DNA of 64,000 bases from Thermobifida alba (GTDB taxonomy: Bacteria > Actinomycetota > Actinomycetes > Streptosporangiales > Streptosporangiaceae): positions 1,488,001 through 1,552,000 of the forward strand of contig NZ_CP051627.1 of NCBI RefSeq assembly GCF_023208015.1. Reading direction: 5' to 3'. Below the pieces are notes generated by a model. It was not told the DNA's origin and did not search any database. It saw nothing but the letters and a program-made list of their open reading frames with translations. Of the stretch, positions 54,692 through 62,559 are shown piece after piece (the first letter of the stretch is position 1; each line of letters starts with the position of its first letter). Position numbers and translations under genes: made by a program.

Positions 54692-55111
54692 TCATACACG
54701 AAGCAGCAGTAGATAGGGGCGATCTGGTGTGTGGGGTTCCCCCACAGGTCGGTTACCGGTTTCAACCCAGGCGTGCGCGGCGTAGGGCATGAGTCGCGCC
54801 CCGATACACCAGTCGAGACGGCGACGCAGCAGAAGAGAAGTGAATGTGGCGGCCAGGGAATTCTCCAGACAGGCCGCCCGGCCAGGAAACCAGCGGGCCG
54901 CGTTCCTGGCCGCAACCACCGCGGTCAGGGCCTCATCCGGGGAGGCAGGGGAAGCCACACAATTTTTGACTCGGGTGACAACCACCACGGCACGACCTAT
55001 GGGAAATCTGAGCAGTACCAGGGCCAATACGAAGCCGAGCAGACCCGCGGCACGATGCCGGATTTTCAGCCGGACGGTGGGAGGAGGAGGCAGAGCCATG
55101 TGCATGCTCAC
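54692..55111 (-). CDS. Lasso peptide leader peptidase B2
   Basis: The 139-residue protein has the transglutaminase-like fold of lasso B2 proteases: catalytic cysteine in GRAACLENSLAATFTSLLLR (C81), catalytic histidine in LMPYAAHAWVETGNRPVGEP (H113). An N-terminal hydrophobic stretch (AAGLLGFVLALVLLRFPIGR) may hold it at the membrane. B2 cuts the leader after the conserved threonine-containing site once B1 presents the precursor. Its GTG overlaps the B1 stop (GTGA), fitting tight coupling with B1. Confidence 0.93.
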   Translation of the reverse strand: MSMHMALPPPPTVRLKIRHRAAGLLGFVLALVLLRFPIGRAVVVVTRVKNCVASPASPDEALTAVVAARNAARWFPGRAACLENSLAATFTSLLLRRRLDWCIGARLMPYAAHAWVETGNRPVGEPHTPDRPYLLLLRV

Positions 55112-55383
55112 TTGGCTGTCCTTCTCTCGTCGATGAGACGGTGTCGGCGCAGAACCTCAACGAGCTCACGAATATCGGTTTTCATCCGTTCCTCGCCAAC
55201 TTCGAATCTGGACGCCAACTCCGGTACAAGCGCGGCCATGTCCTTGCCGGTGGCGAGCTCGGCCCAGATCACCGCAGCGGTCGGATTGAGCCCGAAAAAC
55301 TTCCCGGTGCCGAGGTCCAGGAGTACCGCTCCGTCGTCGGTAGCCACGGAACACACGTTCGAGGCCGGCTTGACAGCTGTCAT
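55108..55383 (-). CDS. Lasso peptide RiPP recognition element B1 (PqqD-like)
   Basis: The 91-residue protein has the PqqD/RRE winged-helix pattern: DDGAVLLDLGTGKFFGLNPT, AAVIWAELATGKDMAALVPE and IRELVEVLRRHRLIDERR. B1 binds the precursor leader at its YxxP-containing segment and delivers it to B2. ATG at 55383 follows GGAGG and overlaps the stop of the cyclase gene (TGATG). Confidence 0.93.
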   Translation of the reverse strand: MTAVKPASNVCSVATDDGAVLLDLGTGKFFGLNPTAAVIWAELATGKDMAALVPELASRFEVGEERMKTDIRELVEVLRRHRLIDERRTAK

Positions 55384-57219
55384 CAACACACCTCCAGCAG
55401 CGTCGATGGGGAGAAAGACACACGGGGTTGGTGGTCAAGTCCGCGCAACCACACCTCGAAGGCGAACACCTCCCCGAGGGAGGCCATCGCCGCGTATGCA
55501 CCGCTGGCTGCGGCCTCCAGTTCGCGCAGCACCGAAGAAGGATCGATGATTCCGAGATCACCGAGCCGGGAATCCCGGAGTAAGGAGCGCAGCGCTGCCG
55601 CATTGCGGCGGATTCCGTGGTACTCACTGGCGCTGTAGTCGCCCTTGGTTCGCCGTTCGAACAGTTCAGGGGGAAGCAGACCGGTCATAGCTGCCCCGAG
55701 CAGAGGTTTGACCCGGTCGACCGAGGCCCGTTGCGTGGCAGGAACGCTGAGGCAAGCTGCCACGACCTGGTTGTCGAAGAAGGGCATGGCGATCTGCACA
55801 CCCAGGTGTTCGGCGATATCGATGAAGGACCGGGAGGCAGCCGTGTGCCGATGGATCGTGCGTAGTGTGTGCGTCGGCCCCTTCAATACCTGTCACGGTT
55901 TCGGCTGCGCGGCGGAGGCGTTCTGCCACGGCTGTCCGCGCCGCACGGGTCCCCCAGTCTGCCGCTCGGGAGAGGGACGCCCACACGATGTTGCGTTCGA
56001 CAGCCGGGTGACGCCTCCATTCAGGGGGATCGTTGCTCTCCAGTTCGTGGGCCAGGTGTGTGAGTGTGGCGGAATAGCTTGTGCGGGCGGTGTCCACGGC
56101 GGCTTGCACAACACGGTGTACCGGCCGGTGGCGAAGTCTTGCCCAGGCCCCGGACTCTCGGAGGAAGCGGAGCAGATGACGTGGACGAGCCAGGTCAGCA
56201 AGGTAGGTGAGAGGGGCTCCGAGCACCACGTCGCCTCCGTCTCCGGTCAAGTGCACCGAGGTGCCCACGACGGGTAGAAGCCGGGCTCGGTCACGGGCGT
56301 AGATGACCGAGTCGAGGCTGGGTTCCTCTGTGAACGGCGTTGCCGCCATGTTGGTGAAGGGCAGAGTTTGCGTGGTTCCTTCGACAACGGTCTGTCTCAG
56401 AGAGGACTCCATTCCTGCGAAACGCGCCGCATGGACGATGTCGTCGTCGTTGCGGGCGAACGGGTCGGCGTAGGTGACCACTTGTATTGGTTCCTGGTGG
56501 TGCTGAGCTGCGAGCAGTGCCAGCGTGGAGGAGTCCAGACCACCGGAGAAGTCTGCAGAAACAGCGGCAGCTTTCGCGGTGCGGTGGTGCACGCTCTCCT
56601 GCAGAGCATGACGAAGTGCTGTGCTCGCGGCGAAGAAGCCCGTCTGCTCGATCGGGAACATGCGTCGCAGTACCGTTGCCGTGCCGTTCCGGACGAGAAG
56701 TATCTGATCTGGTGCCAGCGCTCTGACGCTGTCGAACAGCGAATCACCGCCCAGGCTTGGACTGAACTTGGCGCAGAACAAGTGGGCGGCCAGTGCCTCC
56801 TGATCCAGGCGGTACCCATTCATGGCAGCCAGTGGGAGTGGGCTGGACGCGTACTGGACTTCTCTTTCACCACGGCGAAACCAGATCCGGTGCAGACCCG
56901 CGATGTCTCCTGTGACCGCTGTGGTTACTCCGTCGGTGACAACAGTGCTGTAAGAGCCCGCCAGTCTTGCCAACGCCTCCGCGGCTTCGGGGAGGGAAGC
57001 GTCATCGGTCAGGGCGTCTACAAGATTTTGGTCGGAGGCGAAGCACTCCCCTAGCAGGGTCACGTGGCGTCCCTCAGCGTGCAACCGTCGAACCCTGGAT
57101 TCCGGCCATTCACCGACCAGGGTTAGTGTGTGCTGCTCGGCCAGTGGTACCGATCTGTGGGTTTGCCGCCTTCCGGCGGCTTTCCGCACGGACCCGATGA
57201 AGAACTTCCGTATCGCCAT
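55383..57219 (-). pseudogene. Lasso cyclase (asparagine-synthetase-like), interrupted by a one-base insertion
   Basis: Joined across one shift, this is a normal lasso cyclase of about 611 residues. It has an N-terminal glutaminase-like half and the PP-loop SADFSGGLDSSTLALLAAQH, with HLTGDGGDVVLGAPLTYLAD for substrate activation and ISMPFFDN-type AMPFFDNQVVAACLSVPATQ near the C-terminus. The frame breaks at a run of four G (minus strand; CCCC at 55878-55881). With three G the protein reads IEGPTHTLRTIHRHTAASRS without a gap. Translation as written ends at 55666 with unrelated residues. It could be a sequencing error in a homopolymer, a real recent mutation, or slippage. ATG at 57219 follows AAGGAA. 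Confidence 0.88.
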
Positions 57220-57241
57220 GGACGCGTTCCTTCGGTTTGAA

Positions 57242-57269
57242 GGGTGGGCCTCTCATGGGAGGCCCACCC
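57242..57269 (-). terminator. Attenuating hairpin between precursor and cyclase genes
   Basis: GGGTGGGCCTC (57242-57252) pairs perfectly with GAGGCCCACCC (57259-57269). It lies in the 126-base gap after the precursor gene. Partial termination here would give far more precursor than enzyme transcript, the usual arrangement in lasso clusters. Confidence 0.75.
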
Positions 57270-57345
57270 CGTCCTGCGGCTGAGATCCGCTTGCTCACCC
57301 ACGTCGCCGAAACGGCTGTTCCGCGGTTCCTGCGGACAGAGCGGC

Positions 57346-57462
57346 CTAGTAGTACTTGGCCGTGTTCATGTCGGCGGTGTCGTCGTCCGCCGCTCCCAGC
57401 GTCACTTCACGGGCGTCTCCCAGTTCGACCAGTTCGGGGGGCTGATAGATCTCCTCGTCCAT
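57346..57462 (-). CDS. Lasso peptide precursor with aspartimide-type core
   Basis: The 38-residue peptide starts MDEEIYQPPELVELGDAREV and continues TL before the core GAADDDTADMNTAKYY. The leader has the Y-x-x-P and L motif bound by B1 (IYQPPELVEL). Threonine stands two residues before the core, the hallmark of lasso leaders, and the core begins with glycine. An isopeptide bond from G1 to D9 would give a nine-residue ring (D4, D5 and D6 being too close for a normal ring) and a seven-residue tail MNTAKYY. D6-T7 fits the Asp-Thr site used for aspartimide formation by the associated methyltransferase. ATG at 57462 follows GGAAGG. The ring and modified residue are inferred. Confidence 0.9.
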   Translation of the reverse strand: MDEEIYQPPELVELGDAREVTLGAADDDTADMNTAKYY

Positions 57463-57537
57463 CTTTTCCTTCCGCAGCAAGAAGAAATCAGGGATACGAC
57501 ACGTGTCTGTCCGCAGCAGCAAACTGACACACCCATG

Positions 57538-57586
57538 AGGATAGCCACGGAGCACAGCAGATCAACGCTATTCCCGAAAGGGAATA
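57538..57586 (-). promoter_or_regulatory. Precursor promoter with upstream palindrome
   Basis: Read leftwards, TTGATC (57565-57560) and TATCCT (57543-57538) are spaced 16 bases apart, a good vegetative promoter for the precursor gene. Directly upstream lies the perfect inverted repeat TATTCCC-GAAA-GGGAATA (57586-57569). Its place just before the minus-35 box fits an activator; the XRE regulator encoded 9 bases further up is the obvious candidate. Confidence 0.65.
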
Positions 57587-57594
57587 AAATGGAT

Positions 57595-58434
57595 TCAAGA
57601 CTGGTTGCGGAAGTCCTTGGCGATATTCGCGATAAAGCCGCGAGCCGCGCCATCGAAGAGAGCTGCGCGCTCGAAGGAAGCGAAGAGTTCCAGGTAGTAG
57701 TGGACGTCACGAGGGTCACGGAGCAGCAGGGCCCCGGTGAACATCTCTACGGTAGCCAAAGCGTCGTCGTAGATCGTGAACGTGGTGAGCGGCCCTTCGG
57801 GGATCGGAGACGACCGGAGCGGAATGACTCCGATACGAACATTCGGCAGTTCCGAAAGAGAAGAAAGACGCCCCATCTGAACCGACATGGCCTTCCCCCG
57901 GCAGAGTGGCCATCGCAGGGCCTGTTCGGTCAGGATGAAGGTGAAGTGCTTGTCCTCCTCATAAAGCACCGCCTGTCGATCGAGACGTCTGGCTATGGCC
58001 TTGGAATGGTCCCCCCGGGTGGTGGCGAGACTGGCTCTGGCGTACTCGGGAGTGTGGAGCAGGCCGGTGATCATCGCGGGTAGGAAATAGCGGAACCGCG
58101 AGGAAGTGGCTTCCAGGGTGGCAAGCTCCTGCTGCTTGTGGTGAAGGCCTCTGCGCAGGGATGCCTTCCAGTCCTGGTAGTCGGTGTTGGCGCGGCGAGC
58201 GAGTGCGGACAGCTCCTCCACGACCCGCGGCTCGGCACCGAGCGCGCGGAGGAGGCGCTCCACGTCGAGGAGCGAGGGCAGAATCTTGCCAGTTTCGATC
58301 TTGGAGATCTTGCTCTGACTCATACCCGCACGCGCGGCAAGCCGGTCTCCCGTGAGACCAGCTTGCCTGCGCAGCCGTCGCAACTCCTGTGCGAGGTCAC
58401 TCTTGCGTTTACCGAGATCTTCTGGTTCCAGCAC
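57595..58434 (-). CDS. XRE-family regulator with DUF5753 domain
   Basis: The 279-residue protein has an N-terminal helix-turn-helix (LAQELRRLRRQAGLTGDRLA, ARAGMSQSKISKIETGKILP) and the DUF5753 ligand or partner domain (FRYFLPAMITGLLHTPEYAR, RQAVLYEEDKHFTFILTEQA, then MGRLSSLSELPNVRIGVIPL). Such regulators are widespread in actinobacteria and often act with a small partner protein. It is transcribed in the same direction as the lasso precursor, and is probably its regulator. GTG at 58434 overlaps the stop of a preceding short frame. Confidence 0.9.
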   Translation of the reverse strand: MLEPEDLGKRKSDLAQELRRLRRQAGLTGDRLAARAGMSQSKISKIETGKILPSLLDVERLLRALGAEPRVVEELSALARRANTDYQDWKASLRRGLHHKQQELATLEATSSRFRYFLPAMITGLLHTPEYARASLATTRGDHSKAIARRLDRQAVLYEEDKHFTFILTEQALRWPLCRGKAMSVQMGRLSSLSELPNVRIGVIPLRSSPIPEGPLTTFTIYDDALATVEMFTGALLLRDPRDVHYYLELFASFERAALFDGAARGFIANIAKDFRNQS

Positions 58435-58574
58435 TATCCGTCGAGCCTAGCCCGGTACTCCTGGTAGGGGGTGGCCATGGCGAGCGCCGCATCCTTGCGG
58501 GCGATGTACTCGTCGACGTCGACGTCCTCCAGCAACAGACGGTCGATCTGGGTGCCGTCCTCCTCATAGCGCAT
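58434..58574 (-). CDS. Short conserved-looking protein or C-terminal remnant before the XRE gene
   Basis: About 46 residues read MRYEEDGTQIDRLLLEDVDV, DEYIARKDAALAMATPYQEY and RARLDG. The pattern looks like the C-terminus of a small protein often paired with XRE-DUF5753 regulators, but I cannot name it. The frame is open further upstream to 58769 with no sensible sequence, so the N-terminal part seems lost. Its stop overlaps the XRE start (TAGTG), which suggests former translational coupling. Confidence 0.45.
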   Translation of the reverse strand: MRYEEDGTQIDRLLLEDVDVDEYIARKDAALAMATPYQEYRARLDG

Positions 58575-59022
58575 CAGCACCACATGGCAACACGGCCACT
58601 GGACCGCACACACCCCACGCCCACTCGGTCCACCGGTGGAGACGGTGCGAGCCTCCCGTCCCGACCGGTCTGGTGGCTGCGGGCCGAGGACATGGCAGCG
58701 GGCGGCTGCGGTCCCCCGGGGGGACTGGCGGTGGGACGCGGCCCACGGACCGTCCTCGGCCACGGACACCGGGGCCCCGAAAGCCTGGAGTCACGCACTG
58801 AAGGACTCCACACCAACCACCCGGCGCACCCGACCAGGTCCGCTCCACCGTCCACGGCCGCACCGGCGCCGCCCCTGCCCTGCTGTCCGAAGCAAAGCAG
58901 ACCCCTCGGACAAAGGGACCGCGAAGGGAAATCCATACACGAAGCAGTGATTGCTTTGGGCTTTCTCGGCTAGCGGGCCGCACGACCTTCAACCCTGCTT
59001 CTCGCCTTTGGAGGCGCTTGCG
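58575..59022. other. About 450 bases between divergent genes, no supportable gene
   Basis: The only frames are overlapping low-complexity ones. Promoters for the leftward XRE group and the rightward membrane gene must lie here; I cannot place them precisely. Confidence 0.4.
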
Positions 59023-59691
59023 ATGCAGATGCAGATGATGCAGATGGCCCAGCGCAACACCGTGGTGCGCGGACTGCACGACCTGGGCCTGGCCGCGTGG
59101 TTCGGCGGTTCCCTCATGGGGGCGGTCGGTCTGAACAAGGCCGCGGACCAGGAGTCCAAAGGACTCAACGAGTCGATCCGCATCTCCGGCGCGGGATGGG
59201 ACAAGTGGGCCCCGCTCAACCTCGCCGCGATCGGCGCGCACCTGGTCGGCGGCGCCGGACTGCTGGGCGCCAACCGGGAACGGGTGATGAACCAGAAGGG
59301 CGTGGGCGCCTCGACCGTCGCCAAGACCGCGGTGACCGCCGCGGCGCTGGGCGCCACCGCCTACTCCCGGATGCTGGGACGGCGCGCCGAGGAGGCCGCC
59401 ACCTCGCCCGAGCCGCTCGACAGCGCGTCCTCCGCGAACAGCCCCGAGACGCTGGAGGACACCTCGCGCAAGCTGCGGATCGCGCAGTGGGCGGTGCCCG
59501 CCCTGACCGGCGCCCTGGTGGTGCTCAACGCCCTGCACGGCGAACAGCAGAAGGCCACCCAGCAGAAGCTGGGGTTCATGCGGGCGATGGGCTCGCGCAT
59601 GGGCATGGGAGCCAAGACGGGTTCCCGCATGGGCCTGGGGTCCAAGATGGGTCTGGGGTCCAAGATGGGCCTGGGCATGGGCGCGGCGTGA
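59023..59691 (+). CDS. Membrane protein with Met/Gly repeat tail
   Basis: The 222-residue protein starts MQMQMMQMAQRNTVVRGLHD and has hydrophobic segments at about 20-38 (LAAWFGGSLMGAVGLN), 65-85 (LNLAAIGAHLVGGAGLLGA), 97-115 (ASTVAKTAVTAAALGATAYS) and 157-175 (AQWAVPALTGALVVLNAL). The tail is a short repeat (MGSRMGMGAKTGSRMGLGSK, then MGLGSKMGLGMGAA). I know similar uncharacterised proteins from actinobacteria but no function. ATG at 59023 follows GGAGG. Confidence 0.75.
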   Translation: MQMQMMQMAQRNTVVRGLHDLGLAAWFGGSLMGAVGLNKAADQESKGLNESIRISGAGWDKWAPLNLAAIGAHLVGGAGLLGANRERVMNQKGVGASTVAKTAVTAAALGATAYSRMLGRRAEEAATSPEPLDSASSANSPETLEDTSRKLRIAQWAVPALTGALVVLNALHGEQQKATQQKLGFMRAMGSRMGMGAKTGSRMGLGSKMGLGSKMGLGMGAA

Positions 59692-59695
59692 CCCG

Positions 59696-59729
59696 GGGTG
59701 GGCGGCGTTGCGCGCGACGCCGCCCACCC
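59696..59729. terminator. Bidirectional hairpin between membrane protein and GH3 genes
   Basis: GGGTGGGCGGCGT (59696-59708) pairs perfectly with ACGCCGCCCACCC (59717-59729), 4 bases past one stop and 7 bases from the opposing one. Confidence 0.85.
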
Positions 59730-59736
59730 GCGCCTG

Positions 59737-62523
59737 TCAGGACAGGTCGACCCAGGCCAGGGCCGTCCCGGCGGTCTCGAACACCACGTAGAGGTCGCGC
59801 CGCTGGGACAGGCCGGCCACCGGGACGCGGACCTCGGTGAAGTCGAACCGGTCAGCTGATGCCGCCACCTCGGCGGTGCCGACCACGGGTCCGCCGATCG
59901 GGTTGTCCACCCGCAGGGTCAGCCGTCCCGCCTCGGCGGCGTTGACCGACAGCACCGCCTGCTCGGGCCGCGCGGAGAAGTCCACGTCGAGGAAGGCCAC
60001 CCACGCCGCGGACTCGGTGGCGCGCACCGCGTCGCCGCTCTCCTTCGCCGCGGCGCACAGCACCACCCCGTGGTACTCGTCGTTGTCGGCGGCCTGGATG
60101 CGTGCGGCCGCGCGCGGCCCGATGGCCTCACCCGGGACCTGGAGCGGCGCGCACACCCGCAGGTCCTTGGCGGAGCGTCCCAGGTGCACGGTGCGGGGCG
60201 CGTCCTCCACCACGAACCGGGATCGGGTGACGTCCCAGACCGCCAGCGCCGCGACGGGGAACTCCACGCGCACCCGCCGGGTCTCCCCCGGTTCCAGGGC
60301 CACCCGGGCGAACCCCTGGAGTTTGCGCAGCGGCTGCTTGACCCGGGAGACCCGCTGGTGGGTGTAGCACTGCACGACCTCCTCGCCGAAGCGGTCCCCG
60401 GTGTTGGCGACGCTCACCTCCACCGCCACCCGGTCGCCGTCCACGTGCACCCGGGGGTCGGCGTAGTCGAAGGTGGTGTAGCTCAGCCCGTGCCCGAAGG
60501 GGTACAGCGGCGAGCCCAGGTAGTACAGGTAGGTGGCGTCGTTGGCGATGATGTCGTAGTCGAACAGGTCGGGCAGTTCGGCGGCGGAGCGGTACCAGGT
60601 CTGGGTGAGGCGCCCGGCCGGGTCGGCGTCGCCGAAGAGCACCTCGGCCAGTGCCCGCCCGTACTCCTGTCCGCCGTGCGCCGACCACAGGATCGCCGGG
60701 ACGTGCTCGTCGGCCCAGACCACTCCGAAGGGGTAGCCGCTGCTGAGCACCAGGACGGTGGCGGGGTTGGCGGCGCGCACCGCGCGCAGCACCTCCTCCT
60801 GGGCGGCGGGCAGGTCCAGGTCGGTGCGGTCCTCGGTCTCGCGTCCGTTGACCAGCGGGTGGTCTCCGGCGACCACGATCGCGACCTCGGCGGTGGCGGC
60901 GACCGCGGCGGCCTCGGCCGCGCCCGAGCGCAGCACGTCCACGGTGAACACCGCCGCCGCGTCGGCGTCGGGGGTCAGCGTCACCACGCCGCCCTCGCCG
61001 ACGGCGACGTAGCGGCCGGTGGCGAGGTGCTGCAGCACGCCGGTGCCGCCGGGGTCGGGCTGCCAGCGGAAGGTCTGGCGCACCTCCCAGCCGTTGGGTC
61101 CGGGCTGGTCGTTGGTGAGGTGGCCGTCCTCGGTCTCGGAGACGTAGCGGCCGTTGACGACCGCGCGCAGCGCCCACGCCCCGCCCCAGTCGAACAGGTC
61201 GAAGGCCGCGGACTCGGCGACGGGTCCGAACCCGGGGGCGGGGGTCAGCGTCAGCGGCGTGCCCTCGGCTCCGGCGGTCAGGTACCCCTCGTCGGTGCGC
61301 AGCGCGATGCGGTCCACGCCCTCGCAGAACACGGTCTCGGTGCGTTCGGCCAGTCCCGTCCGGGCGGTGACGGCGTAGGGCAGGGTGCCGCTGTACCAGT
61401 CCTCCATGAGGGTGTCGGCGAGCTGGCCGATGACGGCGACGCGGCGCGGGGCGCACAGCGGCAGCAGGCCGTCGTTCTTGAGCAGCACCATGGAGCGGCG
61501 GGCGGCGGTGCGCGCCAGCGCCTGGTGGGCCGGGCAGTTGACGACGTCGGTGCCGACGCGGAGCGGCAGGCCGGGGTCGAACTCGCCCAGGCGGGTGCGC
61601 ACCGACAGGATGTGGGTGACGGCCCGGTCCAGGTCGGCCTCGGTGAGCAGGCCGCGGGCCAGGGCGTCGCGGAGGTGGCCGAGGGTGGCCTCGGCGCGGT
61701 CGTCGTCCTGGGTGAAGCTGTCGACCCCGGCGCGCAGGGCGTGGGCGTAGGCGGTGGCGTGGTCGGCGTGGTAGTGCTGCGGGTCGACGAGGTTGCCGGG
61801 GGCCATGGCGTCGCTGACCACCATCAGCTCGTCGGGGGCGGCGGCGCGCAGCACCTCGTTGATGAGGGGGCTCAGGTGCGCGGGGCGGCCGTTGACCAGG
61901 TTGTAGGAGGGCATGACGGCGACCGCGGAGCCGTCGCGCAGCGCGGGCAGGAACGCGGGCAGTTCGTACTCGTGCAGTACGCGCGGGGGCAGGTGGCTGG
62001 AGCTGGTGCAGCGGTCGGTCTCGTTGTTGTAGGCGAGGAAGTGCTTGAGGGTGGGGGCGGTGTCCAGCCGGTCGGGGTCGTCCCCGGCCAGGCCGCGGGC
62101 GTAGGCGACGGCCATGACGCCGGTGAGCCAGGGGTCCTCGGAGTAGCCCTCCTCGTTGCGGCCCCAGCGGGGGTCGCGCAGCGGGTTGACGACCGGCGCC
62201 CAGACGTTGCGGCCCGCTCCGGCGGGGTCCTTGGTGTGGAAGGCGAGCACTTCGGCGGCGGTGGCCGCGCCCACCCGGCGCACCAGGTCGGGGTCCCAGG
62301 TGCTGGCCAGGCCGATGGCCTGGGGGAACACGGTGGCCGGGCCCAGCCAGGCCAGGCCGTGCAGGGCCTCGGTTCCGGTGCGGAACGGGCCGATGCCCAG
62401 GCGGGGCACGGGCCGCTGGTACTGGTGGAGCAGGCCGATCTTCTCCTCGGTGGTGAGCCGGGCCACGAGGTCGCGGACCCGCTCTCGGGGGCTGAGGGAG
62501 GGGTCGCGGAAGGGTTCGGTCAC
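59737..62523 (-). CDS. GH3 beta-glycosidase with inserted beta-trefoil-like and terminal CBM6-like domains
   Basis: The 928-residue intracellular enzyme (no signal peptide) has the GH3 catalytic barrel (VWAPVVNPLRDPRWGRNEEG with YSEDPWL, APTLKHFLAYNNET) and the nucleophile aspartate in ELMVVSDAMAPGNLVDPQHY. The second alpha/beta domain carries MVLLKNDGLLPL and WSAHGGQEYGRALAEVLFGD. Between its halves, about residues 440-540, is a beta-rich insertion (RAVVNGRYVSETEDGHLTND, LQHLATGRYVAVGEGGVVTL). A fibronectin-III-like part (PLYPFGHGLSYTTFDYADPR onwards) and a CBM6-like end (YHGVVLCAAAKESGD, ending LDVDFSARPEQAVLSVNAAE) follow. It splits beta-glucosides or beta-xylosides; the specificity cannot be fixed. 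GTG at 62523 is preferred over TTG at 62535. Confidence 0.92.
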   Translation of the reverse strand: MTEPFRDPSLSPRERVRDLVARLTTEEKIGLLHQYQRPVPRLGIGPFRTGTEALHGLAWLGPATVFPQAIGLASTWDPDLVRRVGAATAAEVLAFHTKDPAGAGRNVWAPVVNPLRDPRWGRNEEGYSEDPWLTGVMAVAYARGLAGDDPDRLDTAPTLKHFLAYNNETDRCTSSSHLPPRVLHEYELPAFLPALRDGSAVAVMPSYNLVNGRPAHLSPLINEVLRAAAPDELMVVSDAMAPGNLVDPQHYHADHATAYAHALRAGVDSFTQDDDRAEATLGHLRDALARGLLTEADLDRAVTHILSVRTRLGEFDPGLPLRVGTDVVNCPAHQALARTAARRSMVLLKNDGLLPLCAPRRVAVIGQLADTLMEDWYSGTLPYAVTARTGLAERTETVFCEGVDRIALRTDEGYLTAGAEGTPLTLTPAPGFGPVAESAAFDLFDWGGAWALRAVVNGRYVSETEDGHLTNDQPGPNGWEVRQTFRWQPDPGGTGVLQHLATGRYVAVGEGGVVTLTPDADAAAVFTVDVLRSGAAEAAAVAATAEVAIVVAGDHPLVNGRETEDRTDLDLPAAQEEVLRAVRAANPATVLVLSSGYPFGVVWADEHVPAILWSAHGGQEYGRALAEVLFGDADPAGRLTQTWYRSAAELPDLFDYDIIANDATYLYYLGSPLYPFGHGLSYTTFDYADPRVHVDGDRVAVEVSVANTGDRFGEEVVQCYTHQRVSRVKQPLRKLQGFARVALEPGETRRVRVEFPVAALAVWDVTRSRFVVEDAPRTVHLGRSAKDLRVCAPLQVPGEAIGPRAAARIQAADNDEYHGVVLCAAAKESGDAVRATESAAWVAFLDVDFSARPEQAVLSVNAAEAGRLTLRVDNPIGGPVVGTAEVAASADRFDFTEVRVPVAGLSQRRDLYVVFETAGTALAWVDLS

Positions 62524-62559
62524 GGTGGGTCCCAATCTGGTCGTGGGGGCGGGCCGGGG

